In this document: piece by piece, positions 1 through 8,447 of the stretch | How positions within the stretch are numbered: the first letter of the stretch is position 1 | Layout: each line of letters begins with the position of its first letter | Assembly (NCBI GenBank): GCA_020433785.1 | Contig: JAGRCC010000832.1 | Coordinates: forward strand, 1-9,265 | Origin: Anaerolineae bacterium | GTDB taxonomy: Bacteria > Chloroflexota > Anaerolineae > 4572-78 > J111 | Direction of reading: 5' to 3' | DNA: 9,265 nucleotides | Made by a program: the position numbers and the translations under genes | The notes under the pieces: model-generated | What the model saw: the letters and a program-made list of their open reading frames with translations, nothing else | What the model was told of the DNA's origin: nothing | Database searches by the model: none

Positions 1-1286
1 ATTTCGCCTAACTCAATCCGCAGCCCTCGAATTTTGACCTGATAATCTTTGCGGCCCAAAAACTCGATGTTGCCATCCGGCCGGTAACGGGCCAGATCGC
101 CCGTCTTGTAGAGTCGCGTCCCAGGCTCGCTGCTAAACGGGTCCGGTACAAACAGTTCGCTCGTGCGTCGGGCATCCCATAAATAACCGCGACCTACGCC
201 GACGCCGCCTACACACAGCTCCCCGACTACCCCCACCGGCACCGGCTGGAAGTGGGCATCGAGAATATATAACTGCATATTGGCCACTGGTCGGCCAATC
301 GGGACAGTGGTTTCAGTCAGCGGTGGCGGCTGGTGAATGGGATAGAAGCTGACATCATCGGCACATTCCGCCGGACCATAGGCATTGAGCAGGGGAATGT
401 CCGGATAATGATGCAGCCATTGGCGGCACAAGTCGGGCGGTACGGCCTCGCCGGTAGGAATCAACCAGCGCAGGCCGGACAGGTTTGTCCGATTCTTGTC
501 ATCCATAGTCATCTGGTCCAGGATGGTTCGCAGGATCGCCGGCACGGTTTCGAAAATAGTGATGCCGGCCTGGTTCACCACCTGCCATAAGCGAGCCGGA
601 TCGTGGGCGGTTTCATCATCGACAATGCGTATTTGGCCGCCTACTAACAGAGCGCCCAGAAATTGCCAGACTGAGATGTCGAACGATTGGGAAGCGTTCT
701 GCAGAATGATGTCGTCTGATGACAGGCTCAACGCTTCGATGATAAGATACAGATGGTTGAGCAACCCTTGATGTTCGATCATAACCCCTTTAGGTAAACC
801 AGTCGAACCCGAGGTAAAGATGACATAGGCCAGGTGCTGGGGGGTACAACGGACCGGCAGATTGTCGACCGATTGGGTGGCTAGCAGCAACGGCTCGAGC
901 TGCAACACTTGCGGCGGTGTTGTTGAAGAAAGCGTGCCTAAAGCTTCGGATAGCGACGGAGTAAAATCAGCGGTCGTCAGGATGAGCGCTAGTTGACTTT
1001 GATGGATGACATCGCCCAGCCGTTGGGGCGGATAGCGCGGATTGAGGGGTAAGTAGACCCCGCCGGCTTTGAAGATGGCCAGGATGGCAATGAGAAAGTC
1101 GAGGTTCCGTTCGGCCAGCAGACTGACCAGACCCTCGGGTCCGACCCCATGCCCCATCAAAACTCTGGCCAGGGCATTGGCTTGCTGGTTGAGCTGGTGA
1201 TAGGTGAGATGCTTCCCATCGTAGACGACAGCCACGGCCTCAGGTGTGCGTTCAACTTGTTCTTCGAACATTTGGGGAAAGCATCT
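1..1286 (-). other. Adenylation domain A2, incomplete, substrate unassigned, residues 2269-2696+
   Basis: Second amino-acid-activating domain, cut by the window edge inside motif A8 (KIRGLRIELGE), so A9, A10 and its carrier are missing. Motifs present: A3 FTSGSTGLPKG at 2425-2435, A4 FDISVWQFLGALL with Asp2471, A5 NAYGPAECADDV at 2569-2580, and A7 YKTGDLARY. By-eye pocket residues are D2471, I2472, W2475, E2514, I2544, T2546, A2570, D2578 and D2579 (DIWEITADD). Asp at the first position argues for an alpha-amino acid. I do not recognise the rest well enough to name a substrate. The A5 core has Ala in place of the usual Thr (GPAE). Confidence 0.9.
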
Positions 1287-4200
1287 GTCTAACGGGTAGC
1301 TGACCTGCGTGTCGTTCCATTCAACCAAAAGTCGATGTTGTTCGCTTGCGGTTAGTAACGGGAATTGGGAAATGCACTGGGCGGGGTTGGCTAGAATACC
1401 GGCTAACAAATTCTGAAAATGGTTGGCCATGCGGGCGATGGTCGTGGCTTCAAACAGATCGACATTATATTCCCAGTTGCCGATCAGCCGGCCGTTATCC
1501 GCGTGCATGGTTAAGGTCAAATCGAACATAGCGATGGGTAGATCATTGGTCAGCGGGCTTACTTTCAAGCCCGGTAACACAAGCCGGTGCTGAGGTGTGT
1601 TCTGCCAGACAAACATCACCTGGAACAAGGCCGAGTGGCTCAGATTACGTTCCGGCTGCAAGGCATCTACCACCATTTCAAAGGGCAGATCTTGATGCTC
1701 GTAGGCGTCTTGGGTTGTCTGCTTTACCTGCTCCAACACGTCTAAAAATGTGGGATCGTTTGATAGATCTGATCGTAAAGCCAAGGTGTTGACGAAAAAC
1801 CCGATGAGCGATTCGATCTCGGGCCGGGTGCGATTGGCGATAGGAGAACCGACGACCAGATCGGTTTGGCCGCTGTAGCGATACAGAAATACCTTGAAAG
1901 CTGCCAACAAGGTCATATAGAGCGTTGTGTCTGTTTGTCGGCTGAAGGTGTGAAGATTGTGACTGAGATCGGCATCTAAGGTAAAGGGTAAGTGAGCCCC
2001 CCGGTAGGTCATTTGTGGTGGGCGAGGATGGTCGAGCGGTAGATCCAAAATCGGAGGGGCCTGGGCCAAGCGATGCTGCCAGTAGGCTAGTTGGTCGGCC
2101 AGCAGTTCGCCCTGCAGCCACTGGCGCTGCCAATGGGCAAAGTCGGCATATTGAATGGGGTTGTTGGGCAAGGGGGAAGGCGTATCATGGCGGTAGGCTT
2201 GATACAGCGCACTTATCTCGCGCCCCAACACGTCCATCGACCAGGCATCTGAGGCAATATGATGCATTGTCACCAACAATCCAAACGCGTTTGGCCCTAA
2301 CAGCAGCAACCTGGCCCGGATCATCAGATCTCGGCTTAAGCTGAAGGGCTGTAGCGCCTCGGTTTGGGCTAAACGCTGTAGCTCAAGCGCTTGCGCTTCG
2401 GCCGGCAAGGCTTGTAAATCAACCACAGGTAAATCGAATTTTGCCTGGGGATCGATCCGTTGGCGAGCCTCACCGTCCATCTCGTAATAGGTTGTTCTGA
2501 GGATCTCGTGTCGATGTAGGATAGTATTGAGGCTGGCTGAGAAGGCCGGGATGTTGAGAGGGCCGCTGAGCTTGAAAGCCGCCGGTAAATTGTAGGTGGG
2601 ATTGGGACCTTCCAGTTGATCCAGAAACCACAACCGTTGTTGGGCAAAGGAGAGGGGTAGGGTTTGGGTCCGTAAGGTCGGCTCAATCGGCGGCAGTATG
2701 GCCTGCCTGGCTTGAGTCACCGCTTCAGCCAAGGTGATGACGGTTGGATGTTCAAAGAGACTGCGTAAGGATAACGCGATCTGGAAGGTTTGGCGGACTC
2801 TGGAGACAATTTGTGTAGCCAGGAGAGAGTGTCCGCCCAGCTCGAAAAAGTTGTCATATAGCCCGATCTGTTCTCGGCCCAGAACCTCACTCCAAATAGC
2901 GGTGAGGGTGGCTTCGGTCGCCGTTCGGGGTCCAACATAGGCAGCGACCGGCTGATAGGTCGGGGCCGGTAAGGCGCGCCGATCCAGTTTGCCGTTGGGG
3001 GTCAGCGGGAAAGTTTCTAACACTACAAAGGCATTGGGGATCATATAAGCCGGTAGTTTCGATTGTAAAAAGCGACGCAGGTCCGTTATCGGTAAATTGT
3101 TAGCACGCTCCGAGGTTAGGGGGCGGTTGCTTGAGGTTTCGCTATGAGCAGCCTGATGCTTGGGAATGACATAGGCCACCAGTCGCTGATCCTCCGGCCG
3201 ATCGACCTGGGCCAGGACGACACTGGTTTCGATGGCGCTGTGTTGGTTGAGAACAGCTTCAATTTCCCCTAACTCGATGCGAAAGCCACGGATTTTAACT
3301 TGATGATCGAGCCGTCCGAGAAACTCAATCTTTCCATCGGGCAAGTAGCGAGCTAAATCGCCAGTCTTGTACAAGCGCTGACCTTTCCTTTCCGATTCGG
3401 GCGCATTGGCCGGATTAGAGGTCGGGAATGGATGGGGGATAAAGCGCGCTGAGGTCAGGCCAGGGCGGCCCAGATAGCCCTGGGCCAGGCCGGCCCCCCC
3501 AATGTAAAGGTCTCCGGGGATGCCAATCGGCACCGGCTCCAACTCGCTATCTAAAATGTAGAAGTCGGTGTTGGCTACAGGCCGGCCTATTAAGGGCCGT
3601 GGCCGGTTATGGGGGATAAAATAGGCACCGGACCAAATCGTTGTTTCGGTCGGACCGTAGAGATTCCAGAGTTGGTCTACCCTGGCTAACACCTGTTCAG
3701 CCAGGTTGGGGTCCAACGCTTCACCACCACACAGCGCTTTGAATTGGCCGGAGCCGGTCCAGCCGGCCTCGATCAGCAGTCGCCAGGTAGCCGGGGTAGC
3801 CTGCATCACCGTAGCGTTGGATTCCGCGATGAGTGCCGCTAAGTCTGCTCCGTTGGCCGTGGTCGAGCGGTCGGCCATGACGATTTGAGCGCCGACGGTG
3901 AGAGGTAGGTAAAGTTCCAGGGCAGCGATATCAAAAGATAAGGTGGTCACCGCCACGAGAATATCGGCCGGCTGAAGGCCCGGTTGCTGCTGCATCGTGA
4001 GCAAGAAGTTCGTCAGGGCCTGGTGGGGAATCTGAACCCCTTTGGGGCGACCAGTCGAGCCGGAGGTGTAGGTGGTGTAGGCTAAATTTTGGGGCATAGC
4101 CCGGTTAGGTGGGTTGTTGCCGGAGCAGTGCTTCAAATGGTGGACGAGCGTATCTAAACACAGGACCGTTAGCTTGTCATTGTCGGCGATCACGCTAGCC

Positions 4201-7200
4201 GGGTTAACAAACGATGAATGGGTAATCATAAATGACAGCCCGGCATCTTCGATCATAAAAGCGAGCCGGTCTTGAGGATAGGTCGGATCGAGCGGAACGT
4301 AAGCCCCGCCGGCTTTGAGGATACCCAGCAACCCAACGAGCATATCCACAGACCGGTCGAGCCAGAGACCAACCAGGATATTGGGGGCAACTCCCAGCGA
4401 TTGCAGATGGTGAGCCAACTGATTAGCCCGGATATTCAGTTCTGCATAGGTAAGCTGTTGATCCTTGAAGACAACGGCTATCGCCTCGGGAGTCCGCTCG
4501 ACTTGGGCTTCGAACAACTGATAAATGCATACGTCAGTGGAAAAATCCGTTCGGGTTTCATTCCAATCGAGCAAGAGCTGGTGGCGTTCACCACCGGCCA
4601 ACAAGGGTAAATGGCTGATCGAGCGGTCGGGGTTTTCAACGATAGCGGCTAACAACGTCTGGAAATGACTGCTCATCCGGGCGATGGTGGACGGCTCAAA
4701 GAGATCCGGATTATATTTCAACGTTCCGCCTAATTGAGTCGACGATTCAAACAACTCCAGCGATAATTCATACACGCCTTCATTCTGTTCTATTTCAAGA
4801 GCAGAAATAGCCACCCCGTTCCATTCGAGTTGATTGACGCCGTTGACGGTCCGCATCGTGGAGTCTGTCACTGAGTCAGCCTGTATCGTTCGCCTCAGGT
4901 TAAAGTTAGCCTGACAGAGCGGCGGTCGGCTGAGATCCCGCGTTGGAAGAAGCCGCTCCACCAGCAGGTTGAACGGGTAAGCTTGGTGATCCAACGCCTC
5001 AATAACGGTTTGCCGCATTTGTCGCAGAAAGCTTCTAAAGCTGGGTTTGCCCGACAGGTTGGCCCGCATCACCACCGGGGATACCAGGTAGCCAACGAGC
5101 CGGGCAAATTCAGGTCGATTCCGTCCGGCGGTCGGCGTACTGATCAGAATATCCTCCTGACCGGTATACCGATAAAGCAACAGGTGAAACGCGGCCAACA
5201 GTAGCGTGTAAAGGGTCGTTTGCTGGCTGCGGGCCAGCCGGCGCAGGCGTTCGGTTAACTCCGCTGAAATATCAATGGTCTGGGAAGCACCATGGTAGGA
5301 CCATATCGGAGGGCGCGGTCGGTCAAGGGGTAAATTCAACACAGGTAATTCGCCGACTAACTTCTGTTGCCAATAGTGCCACAGGCGATCCCCTTCAGCC
5401 TGAAGCAGTTTAGCGTGCCATTCGACATAATCAAGATAGGTAGTCCGTAGAGGCGGCAAAATGGCCGGTGTACCACTTTGTATGGCAGGGTACAGCGTTC
5501 GCAGCTCATCCTGCAATAGCCAGGCCGACCACGCATCAAAGATGATGTGATGCGTGGTAAACAACAGCACGTGATCGGTTGGGGTATGGGTGTAAAGCCG
5601 CAGACGCAGCAGCGGTCCCTGCTGCAAATCAAATGGCTGATTATGGGCCGCTATCATGTGCGCTTTGAGTTGCTCCCAGGACCAATCAGGGGCGACAACT
5701 GGCTCGATGACAACCGGTTGGTCAGGCTGAATCTGTTGCTGAAGTTGTCCGTCATATTCGGTAAAAGTCGTTCGCAAAGCTGCATGGCGATTGACTAACT
5801 GTTGAAAGGCCGCTTGCCAGGTTGAAATATCAAGCTCTACCTGAAGCGACAAGGCCAGGGATACATTATATACACCACTTGTCGGCGCCAACTGATGCTC
5901 AAACCACAGCGCTTGTTGGCCGGGTGAGAGCGGATAGCTATGACTCGTGAGCGTTAGTTCTGATCGAGGCTGTTTAGCAAGTTCCCCCGATAATGGCGGA
6001 GGTGGGGCGAGGTCCTTAAGCGTATCGGCGATTGCTTGGGCTAGCGCGGCGATGGTGGGATGGTTCCAGGCCAGGGTGGTGTCGATCTTCAAGCCGGCCG
6101 GATTGAGCCAGGCTTCTAAATCGTCCGCTAGTTCGATGGTCATTAGCGAGTCTAGCCCATAATCGGCCAGCGCTTTGTCCGGCTTGATGGTTTCGATAGC
6201 AATTTGGAGTTTGCGATGGACCCATTCGCGGAGCCACTGTTGGATTGTTTGGGGGGAATAGGATGCAGTTTGATGGTTTGAGGGCGGTTCGATAGTCGGA
6301 GCAGGCGTTTCAGGGGGCGGGGCGGGCGGTGGTCGCTCCAAGCTCAGAACCTTGAGTTGGTTGTTGAGAAACGCCGCCCGGCAGGCAAAGCGTTGGATTT
6401 TGCCGCTGGAGGTCTTGGGAATGGTGGCCGGTTTGAGCAGAGCGATGGCGTACACATGCAGCTCGTGGCTGTCGGAGACTGCGCCTCGAATCTCCTCACA
6501 GACGGCCTCGGCCTGTAAGCTGCGCAGATGGGTGCGCTTGACTTCGTGGATGACTACCAGACGTTCCTGACCGTCTGCTTCGATGGAAAAAGCCGCTCCG
6601 CTACCGGGTTGGAGGGCCGGATGGCTTTGTTCAACCGTCAATTCAATATCTTGAGGATAATGGTTTTGCCCACGGATGATGATCACATCTTTGAGCCGAC
6701 CGGTGACGAACAACTGGTCCTCTTGCAGAAAGCCCAAATCGCCGGTGCGTAAGAAGGGGCCGGTATAGTCGCCGGTTGTGTCTTCTATTTGTTTGGAGGA
6801 GGCAGACGAAGCCAAATAAGCATGGAACGCGCTCTGCGTCTCGTCTGGCTGCTGCCAGTAGCCCTGAGCGATACTCGGTCCCGCTGCCCAAATCTCGCCA
6901 ATCTCTCCCTCGGAGCAAGGGTGGCAGGTTTCCGGGTTGGCAATGACCAGATGCTGGCCTAGCCAACTGTGTCCGCAACTGACCAGGGTTGGGCCAGCTG
7001 CTGCTTCTTGGACCGCCGGGCTGATTTGATTTGGAGCCAAGGCCGCCTTATCGACCGGATAGCGTTCTAGTGGCGTGTTTCGGGTGCGTCCGGTAATGAA
7101 CAAGGTTGCTTCAGCCAGTCCGTAGGCCGGATAAAAGGCCTGGGGTCGAAAGCCATAGCGCTGGAAAGTGTGGGCAAAGCGATCCGTTGTCTCGGCCCGA

Positions 7201-8090
7201 ACCGGCTCGGAGCCGTTGAAGGCCACCTGCCAACAGCTCAAATCCAAAGCCGGATAATCTTCCGAGTTAATCTTCTGGACACACAGGTCATAGGCAAAGT
7301 TGGGGCCGCCGCTGCTGGTGGCTCGATAATGGGAGATGGCCTGAAGCCAGCGGACCGGCTTTTGGAGAAAAGCTAGTGGAGACATCAGGGTACAGGGAAT
7401 GCCCAGATAGAGCGGTTGCAAAATATTGCCGACCAGGCCCAAATCATGGAACAGCGGGGCCCAACCCACAAAGATGGTTTCAGAGGTGTGACCCATCGCC
7501 GTGGCCATCAAGCGCTCGTTGTGGAGCAAATTGCCGTGGCTGACCATCACCCCTTTGGGCGTGCCGGTTGAACCGGAAGTATATTGCAAAAAGGCCAGAT
7601 TATCGGCGGCAATGGGTGGCCGCTGCCATGTATCGGCTTGCGCCGTATCGACGGTATCAGTGGAGATGCCCATCAGGTCAGTCAGCGTGGGATCTTGGGC
7701 AAATCGGGGAGCGACCTTGGCCCAAATATCGTGGCTGGCCAGGCAGAGTTTGGGTTCGGCATTGGTGATGATGGTCTTCAGGCGCGACATTGGGCGTTTG
7801 GGATGGGGAGGGTAGGCCGGTACGGCAATCATACCGGCGTACAAACAGCCGAAAAAGGCCGCGATGTAATCCAATCCCGGCTGAAACAGCAGCAGAACCC
7901 GGTCGCCCGGTTGGCCCGTCCTTTGCAGCCGGGCGGCGATAGCCCGCGCTTGCTGGTCCAAGGCCTGATAGCTCAAGTTGCCGTCTTCAACCTCGCCATC
8001 ACGCAGAAAAGTGTAGGCGGTTTTGGTTGGATGATAGTCGGCTCGATGACGCAACAAATCAACAAGAGTAGTCAATTGGTCATTTATCAT
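1..8090 (-). CDS. Lipopeptide NRPS: FAAL-ACP-C-A(Gly)-PCP-C-A, 3' end beyond window
   Basis: Multidomain assembly-line enzyme that probably activates a fatty acid, loads it on its own carrier domain and extends it with amino acids. At least 2,696 residues are visible, with no stop. Order by residue: FAAL 1-585, Pro-rich linker 586-603, ACP 612-690 (Ser648), C1 717-1165, A1 1180-1710, PCP1 1722-1790 (Ser1755), C2 1808-2245, A2 2268 onward, cut in core motif A8. The start ATG at 8088-8090 is supported by AAGGA seven bases upstream and by an in-frame TAG at 8109-8111. Its N-terminus (MINDQLTTLVDLLRHRA) looks like a FAAL start. There is no epimerase, methyltransferase or thioesterase in the visible part. 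The gene is probably the first of its assembly line, because it carries the initiation module. Product identity is inferred from domain logic. Confidence 0.96.
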   Translation of the reverse strand, partial: MINDQLTTLVDLLRHRADYHPTKTAYTFLRDGEVEDGNLSYQALDQQARAIAARLQRTGQPGDRVLLLFQPGLDYIAAFFGCLYAGMIAVPAYPPHPKRPMSRLKTIITNAEPKLCLASHDIWAKVAPRFAQDPTLTDLMGISTDTVDTAQADTWQRPPIAADNLAFLQYTSGSTGTPKGVMVSHGNLLHNERLMATAMGHTSETIFVGWAPLFHDLGLVGNILQPLYLGIPCTLMSPLAFLQKPVRWLQAISHYRATSSGGPNFAYDLCVQKINSEDYPALDLSCWQVAFNGSEPVRAETTDRFAHTFQRYGFRPQAFYPAYGLAEATLFITGRTRNTPLERYPVDKAALAPNQISPAVQEAAAGPTLVSCGHSWLGQHLVIANPETCHPCSEGEIGEIWAAGPSIAQGYWQQPDETQSAFHAYLASSASSKQIEDTTGDYTGPFLRTGDLGFLQEDQLFVTGRLKDVIIIRGQNHYPQDIELTVEQSHPALQPGSGAAFSIEADGQERLVVIHEVKRTHLRSLQAEAVCEEIRGAVSDSHELHVYAIALLKPATIPKTSSGKIQRFACRAAFLNNQLKVLSLERPPPAPPPETPAPTIEPPSNHQTASYSPQTIQQWLREWVHRKLQIAIETIKPDKALADYGLDSLMTIELADDLEAWLNPAGLKIDTTLAWNHPTIAALAQAIADTLKDLAPPPPLSGELAKQPRSELTLTSHSYPLSPGQQALWFEHQLAPTSGVYNVSLALSLQVELDISTWQAAFQQLVNRHAALRTTFTEYDGQLQQQIQPDQPVVIEPVVAPDWSWEQLKAHMIAAHNQPFDLQQGPLLRLRLYTHTPTDHVLLFTTHHIIFDAWSAWLLQDELRTLYPAIQSGTPAILPPLRTTYLDYVEWHAKLLQAEGDRLWHYWQQKLVGELPVLNLPLDRPRPPIWSYHGASQTIDISAELTERLRRLARSQQTTLYTLLLAAFHLLLYRYTGQEDILISTPTAGRNRPEFARLVGYLVSPVVMRANLSGKPSFRSFLRQMRQTVIEALDHQAYPFNLLVERLLPTRDLSRPPLCQANFNLRRTIQADSVTDSTMRTVNGVNQLEWNGVAISALEIEQNEGVYELSLELFESSTQLGGTLKYNPDLFEPSTIARMSSHFQTLLAAIVENPDRSISHLPLLAGGERHQLLLDWNETRTDFSTDVCIYQLFEAQVERTPEAIAVVFKDQQLTYAELNIRANQLAHHLQSLGVAPNILVGLWLDRSVDMLVGLLGILKAGGAYVPLDPTYPQDRLAFMIEDAGLSFMITHSSFVNPASVIADNDKLTVLCLDTLVHHLKHCSGNNPPNRAMPQNLAYTTYTSGSTGRPKGVQIPHQALTNFLLTMQQQPGLQPADILVAVTTLSFDIAALELYLPLTVGAQIVMADRSTTANGADLAALIAESNATVMQATPATWRLLIEAGWTGSGQFKALCGGEALDPNLAEQVLARVDQLWNLYGPTETTIWSGAYFIPHNRPRPLIGRPVANTDFYILDSELEPVPIGIPGDLYIGGAGLAQGYLGRPGLTSARFIPHPFPTSNPANAPESERKGQRLYKTGDLARYLPDGKIEFLGRLDHQVKIRGFRIELGEIEAVLNQHSAIETSVVLAQVDRPEDQRLVAYVIPKHQAAHSETSSNRPLTSERANNLPITDLRRFLQSKLPAYMIPNAFVVLETFPLTPNGKLDRRALPAPTYQPVAAYVGPRTATEATLTAIWSEVLGREQIGLYDNFFELGGHSLLATQIVSRVRQTFQIALSLRSLFEHPTVITLAEAVTQARQAILPPIEPTLRTQTLPLSFAQQRLWFLDQLEGPNPTYNLPAAFKLSGPLNIPAFSASLNTILHRHEILRTTYYEMDGEARQRIDPQAKFDLPVVDLQALPAEAQALELQRLAQTEALQPFSLSRDLMIRARLLLLGPNAFGLLVTMHHIASDAWSMDVLGREISALYQAYRHDTPSPLPNNPIQYADFAHWQRQWLQGELLADQLAYWQHRLAQAPPILDLPLDHPRPPQMTYRGAHLPFTLDADLSHNLHTFSRQTDTTLYMTLLAAFKVFLYRYSGQTDLVVGSPIANRTRPEIESLIGFFVNTLALRSDLSNDPTFLDVLEQVKQTTQDAYEHQDLPFEMVVDALQPERNLSHSALFQVMFVWQNTPQHRLVLPGLKVSPLTNDLPIAMFDLTLTMHADNGRLIGNWEYNVDLFEATTIARMANHFQNLLAGILANPAQCISQFPLLTASEQHRLLVEWNDTQVSYPLDRCFPQMFEEQVERTPEAVAVVYDGKHLTYHQLNQQANALARVLMGHGVGPEGLVSLLAERNLDFLIAILAIFKAGGVYLPLNPRYPPQRLGDVIHQSQLALILTTADFTPSLSEALGTLSSTTPPQVLQLEPLLLATQSVDNLPVRCTPQHLAYVIFTSGSTGLPKGVMIEHQGLLNHLYLIIEALSLSSDDIILQNASQSFDISVWQFLGALLVGGQIRIVDDETAHDPARLWQVVNQAGITIFETVPAILRTILDQMTMDDKNRTNLSGLRWLIPTGEAVPPDLCRQWLHHYPDIPLLNAYGPAECADDVSFYPIHQPPPLTETTVPIGRPVANMQLYILDAHFQPVPVGVVGELCVGGVGVGRGYLWDARRTSELFVPDPFSSEPGTRLYKTGDLARYRPDGNIEFLGRKDYQVKIRGLRIELGE
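1344..2669 (-). other. Condensation domain C2, LCL-like, residues 1808-2249
   Basis: Expected to join the acyl-glycyl donor on PCP1 to the residue activated by A2. Its opening LPLSFAQQRLWFLDQLE (1811 onward) is the classical wording of ordinary peptide-bond-forming condensation domains. The catalytic motif is HHIASDAW at 1943-1950, with His1944 and Asp1948 present and Ala1949 replacing the usual Gly. The later motif RPEIESLIGFFVNTLALR is canonical. Assignment to the LCL class is by eye. Confidence 0.9.
2721..2927 (-). other. Peptidyl carrier domain PCP1, residues 1722-1790, Ser1755
   Basis: Holds the amino acid activated by A1 and then the acylated product. The core motif is DNFFELGGHSLLATQIV, with phosphopantetheine Ser1755 encoded at 2826-2828. 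It begins about 12 residues after the end of A1 and ends near HPTVITLAEAV. The next recognisable motif is the start of C2, so there is no epimerisation domain between them. Glycine, which is achiral, would need none. Confidence 0.92.
2961..4553 (-). other. Adenylation domain A1, predicted glycine, residues 1180-1710
   Basis: Activates the first amino acid as aminoacyl-AMP. Motifs: A3 YTSGSTGRPKG at 1341-1351, A4 FDIAALELYLPL with Asp1387, A5 NLYGPTETTIW near 1476-1486, A7 YKTGDLARY, A8 KIRGFRIELGEIE, and A10 LTPNGKLDRR with Lys1701. Aligning by eye to the GrsA phenylalanine domain gives the pocket residues D1387, I1388, L1391, Q1430, L1453, G1455, L1477, I1485, W1486 and K1701. The string DILQLGLIWK is the glycine signature as I remember it from the NRPS code. 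The domain has somewhat long polar insertions before A7 and before the C-terminal lysine motif, but no embedded methyltransferase. Confidence 0.88.
4596..5942 (-). other. Condensation domain C1, probable lipoinitiation, residues 717-1165
   Basis: Expected to form the amide between the ACP-bound acyl chain and the amino acid on PCP1. Motif C1 is YPLSPGQQALWF at 719-730. The catalytic motif HHIIFDAW is at 847-854, with the second His (848) and Asp852 intact and Ala where Gly is usual. The C5-type region reads RPEFARLVGYLVSPVVMR. The GYxVxPVV wording resembles condensation domains that take acyl or polyketide donors, and C2 differs by having the classical IGFFVNTLALR. Assignment as a starter-type domain rests mainly on its position after the FAAL-ACP. 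Confidence 0.88.
6021..6257 (-). other. ACP domain, residues 612-690, phosphopantetheine Ser648
   Basis: Carrier domain that accepts the activated fatty acid from the FAAL. The attachment motif is DYGLDSLM, with Ser648 encoded at 6147-6149. The DSL form is typical of acyl carriers of the polyketide and FAAL type, whereas the later PCP has the GGHSL form. Helix II (TIELADDLEAWL) follows directly, and the domain ends near TIAALAQAIADTL. Its position between FAAL and C1 fits a loading module. Confidence 0.9.
6282..6335 (-). other. Proline-rich interdomain linker, residues 586-603
   Basis: Between the end of the FAAL and the ACP lies a segment made mostly of Pro with Ala, Glu and Thr (RPPPAPPPETPAPTIEPP). 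It is followed by a polar stretch to about 611. It is probably a flexible tether that lets the ACP reach both the FAAL and C1. No motif or catalytic role is seen. Confidence 0.8.
6336..8090 (-). other. FAAL domain (fatty acyl-AMP ligase), residues 1-585
   Basis: Activates a fatty acid with ATP to an acyl-adenylate and hands it to the adjacent ACP, without CoA. Visible motifs: the nucleotide-binding loop YTSGSTGTPKG at 170-180; the FAAL-type segment WAPLFHDLGLVGNILQPLY with His215; SGGPNFAYDLC around 260-270; the late motif TGRLKDVIIIRG at 463-474; and the catalytic-lysine region SSGKIQRFACR with Lys564. The wording of the 205-270 region is characteristic of FAALs rather than of amino-acid A domains, and a length of about 580 residues is normal for the family. 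Chain-length preference cannot be read from the sequence. Confidence 0.93.
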
Positions 8091-8097
8091 CTTGATT

Positions 8098-8102
8098 TCC
8101 TT
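8098..8102 (-). promoter_or_regulatory. Ribosome binding site of the NRPS
   Basis: Read on the minus strand, AAGGA lies seven bases before the ATG at 8090. This is close to ideal spacing and supports that start. The next in-frame codon class upstream is closed by TAG at 8109-8111. Confidence 0.82.
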
Positions 8103-8120
8103 AAGGGGCTAGGCGTGTGT

Positions 8121-8148
8121 ATTGTAGCCAATTTGAAGAGAAGGCCAA
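8121..8148 (-). promoter_or_regulatory. Candidate sigma70-type promoter of the NRPS
   Basis: On the minus strand, TTGGCC (8143-8148) and TACAAT (8121-8126) are separated by 16 bases. They match the consensus at 4 of 6 and 5 of 6 positions. Transcription would begin near 8114, giving a leader of about 25 bases that carries the ribosome binding site. The -35 box overlaps a small inverted repeat, CCAAA-A-TTTGG (8145-8155), which could be an operator. That last point is speculation. Confidence 0.45.
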
Positions 8149-8155
8149 AATTTGG

Positions 8156-8445
8156 AATGATGGCTGGGTGGCTAATAGCCCAACCCTTACCTTCGCTCAC
8201 GCGATGGCCGCTTTGCGCTTTGACACATAGCGCATCGGATTGGGGTTGGATTAAGTCAATCTATCGATAGCAGACCAATTCATCCAATTTCAAAGTGGTT
8301 AGCGGTACACCTGTGGGCTAGACCAATGACTTTAATGTACAGCCTTTTTGTGGCAAATTCATCTATTCCAAGCCATTTTATAGTACTACCTGATGCGTAG
8401 ACAGTAAATTTATTCACTGCAAGGCTCGAACAAACTTCATTGAAT
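8156..8445. other. Non-coding stretch, AT-rich in its right half
   Basis: No convincing gene on either strand. The part from about 8250 to 8445 looks clearly richer in A and T than the NRPS. It includes a 10-bp palindrome CTATCGATAG at 8261-8270 and the complementary words CCAACCC (8180-8186) and GGGTTGG about 55 bases apart, too far and too short to call a structure. A minus-strand open frame through 8280-8540 exists, but its beginning is antisense to a tRNA fragment and it has no ribosome binding site. Confidence 0.5.
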
Positions 8446-8447
8446 CT

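Noticed and set aside
1678..2133. Minus-strand open frame of 151 codons
   Set aside because: It is a different frame inside condensation domain C2. Its product is Arg/Ser/Pro-rich and has no motif.
8165..8172. Second GGGTGGCT, identical to the tRNA acceptor end, near the NRPS start
   Set aside because: Only eight bases match and the surrounding sequence does not follow the tRNA, so it is not credible as an attachment repeat.
7584..8270. Plus-strand open frame of 228 codons antisense to the FAAL
   Set aside because: The minus strand encodes unmistakable FAAL motifs through most of this interval. The plus-strand translation is Gly/Gln-rich with no family resemblance and no ribosome binding site.
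8280..8340. Possible 5' half or D arm of the tRNA (GTGGTTAGCGG)
   Set aside because: It cannot form a D arm with proper stem pairing, and no GCCACCC acceptor strand lies before it. The distance from the 3' half would need a long intron for which there is no evidence.
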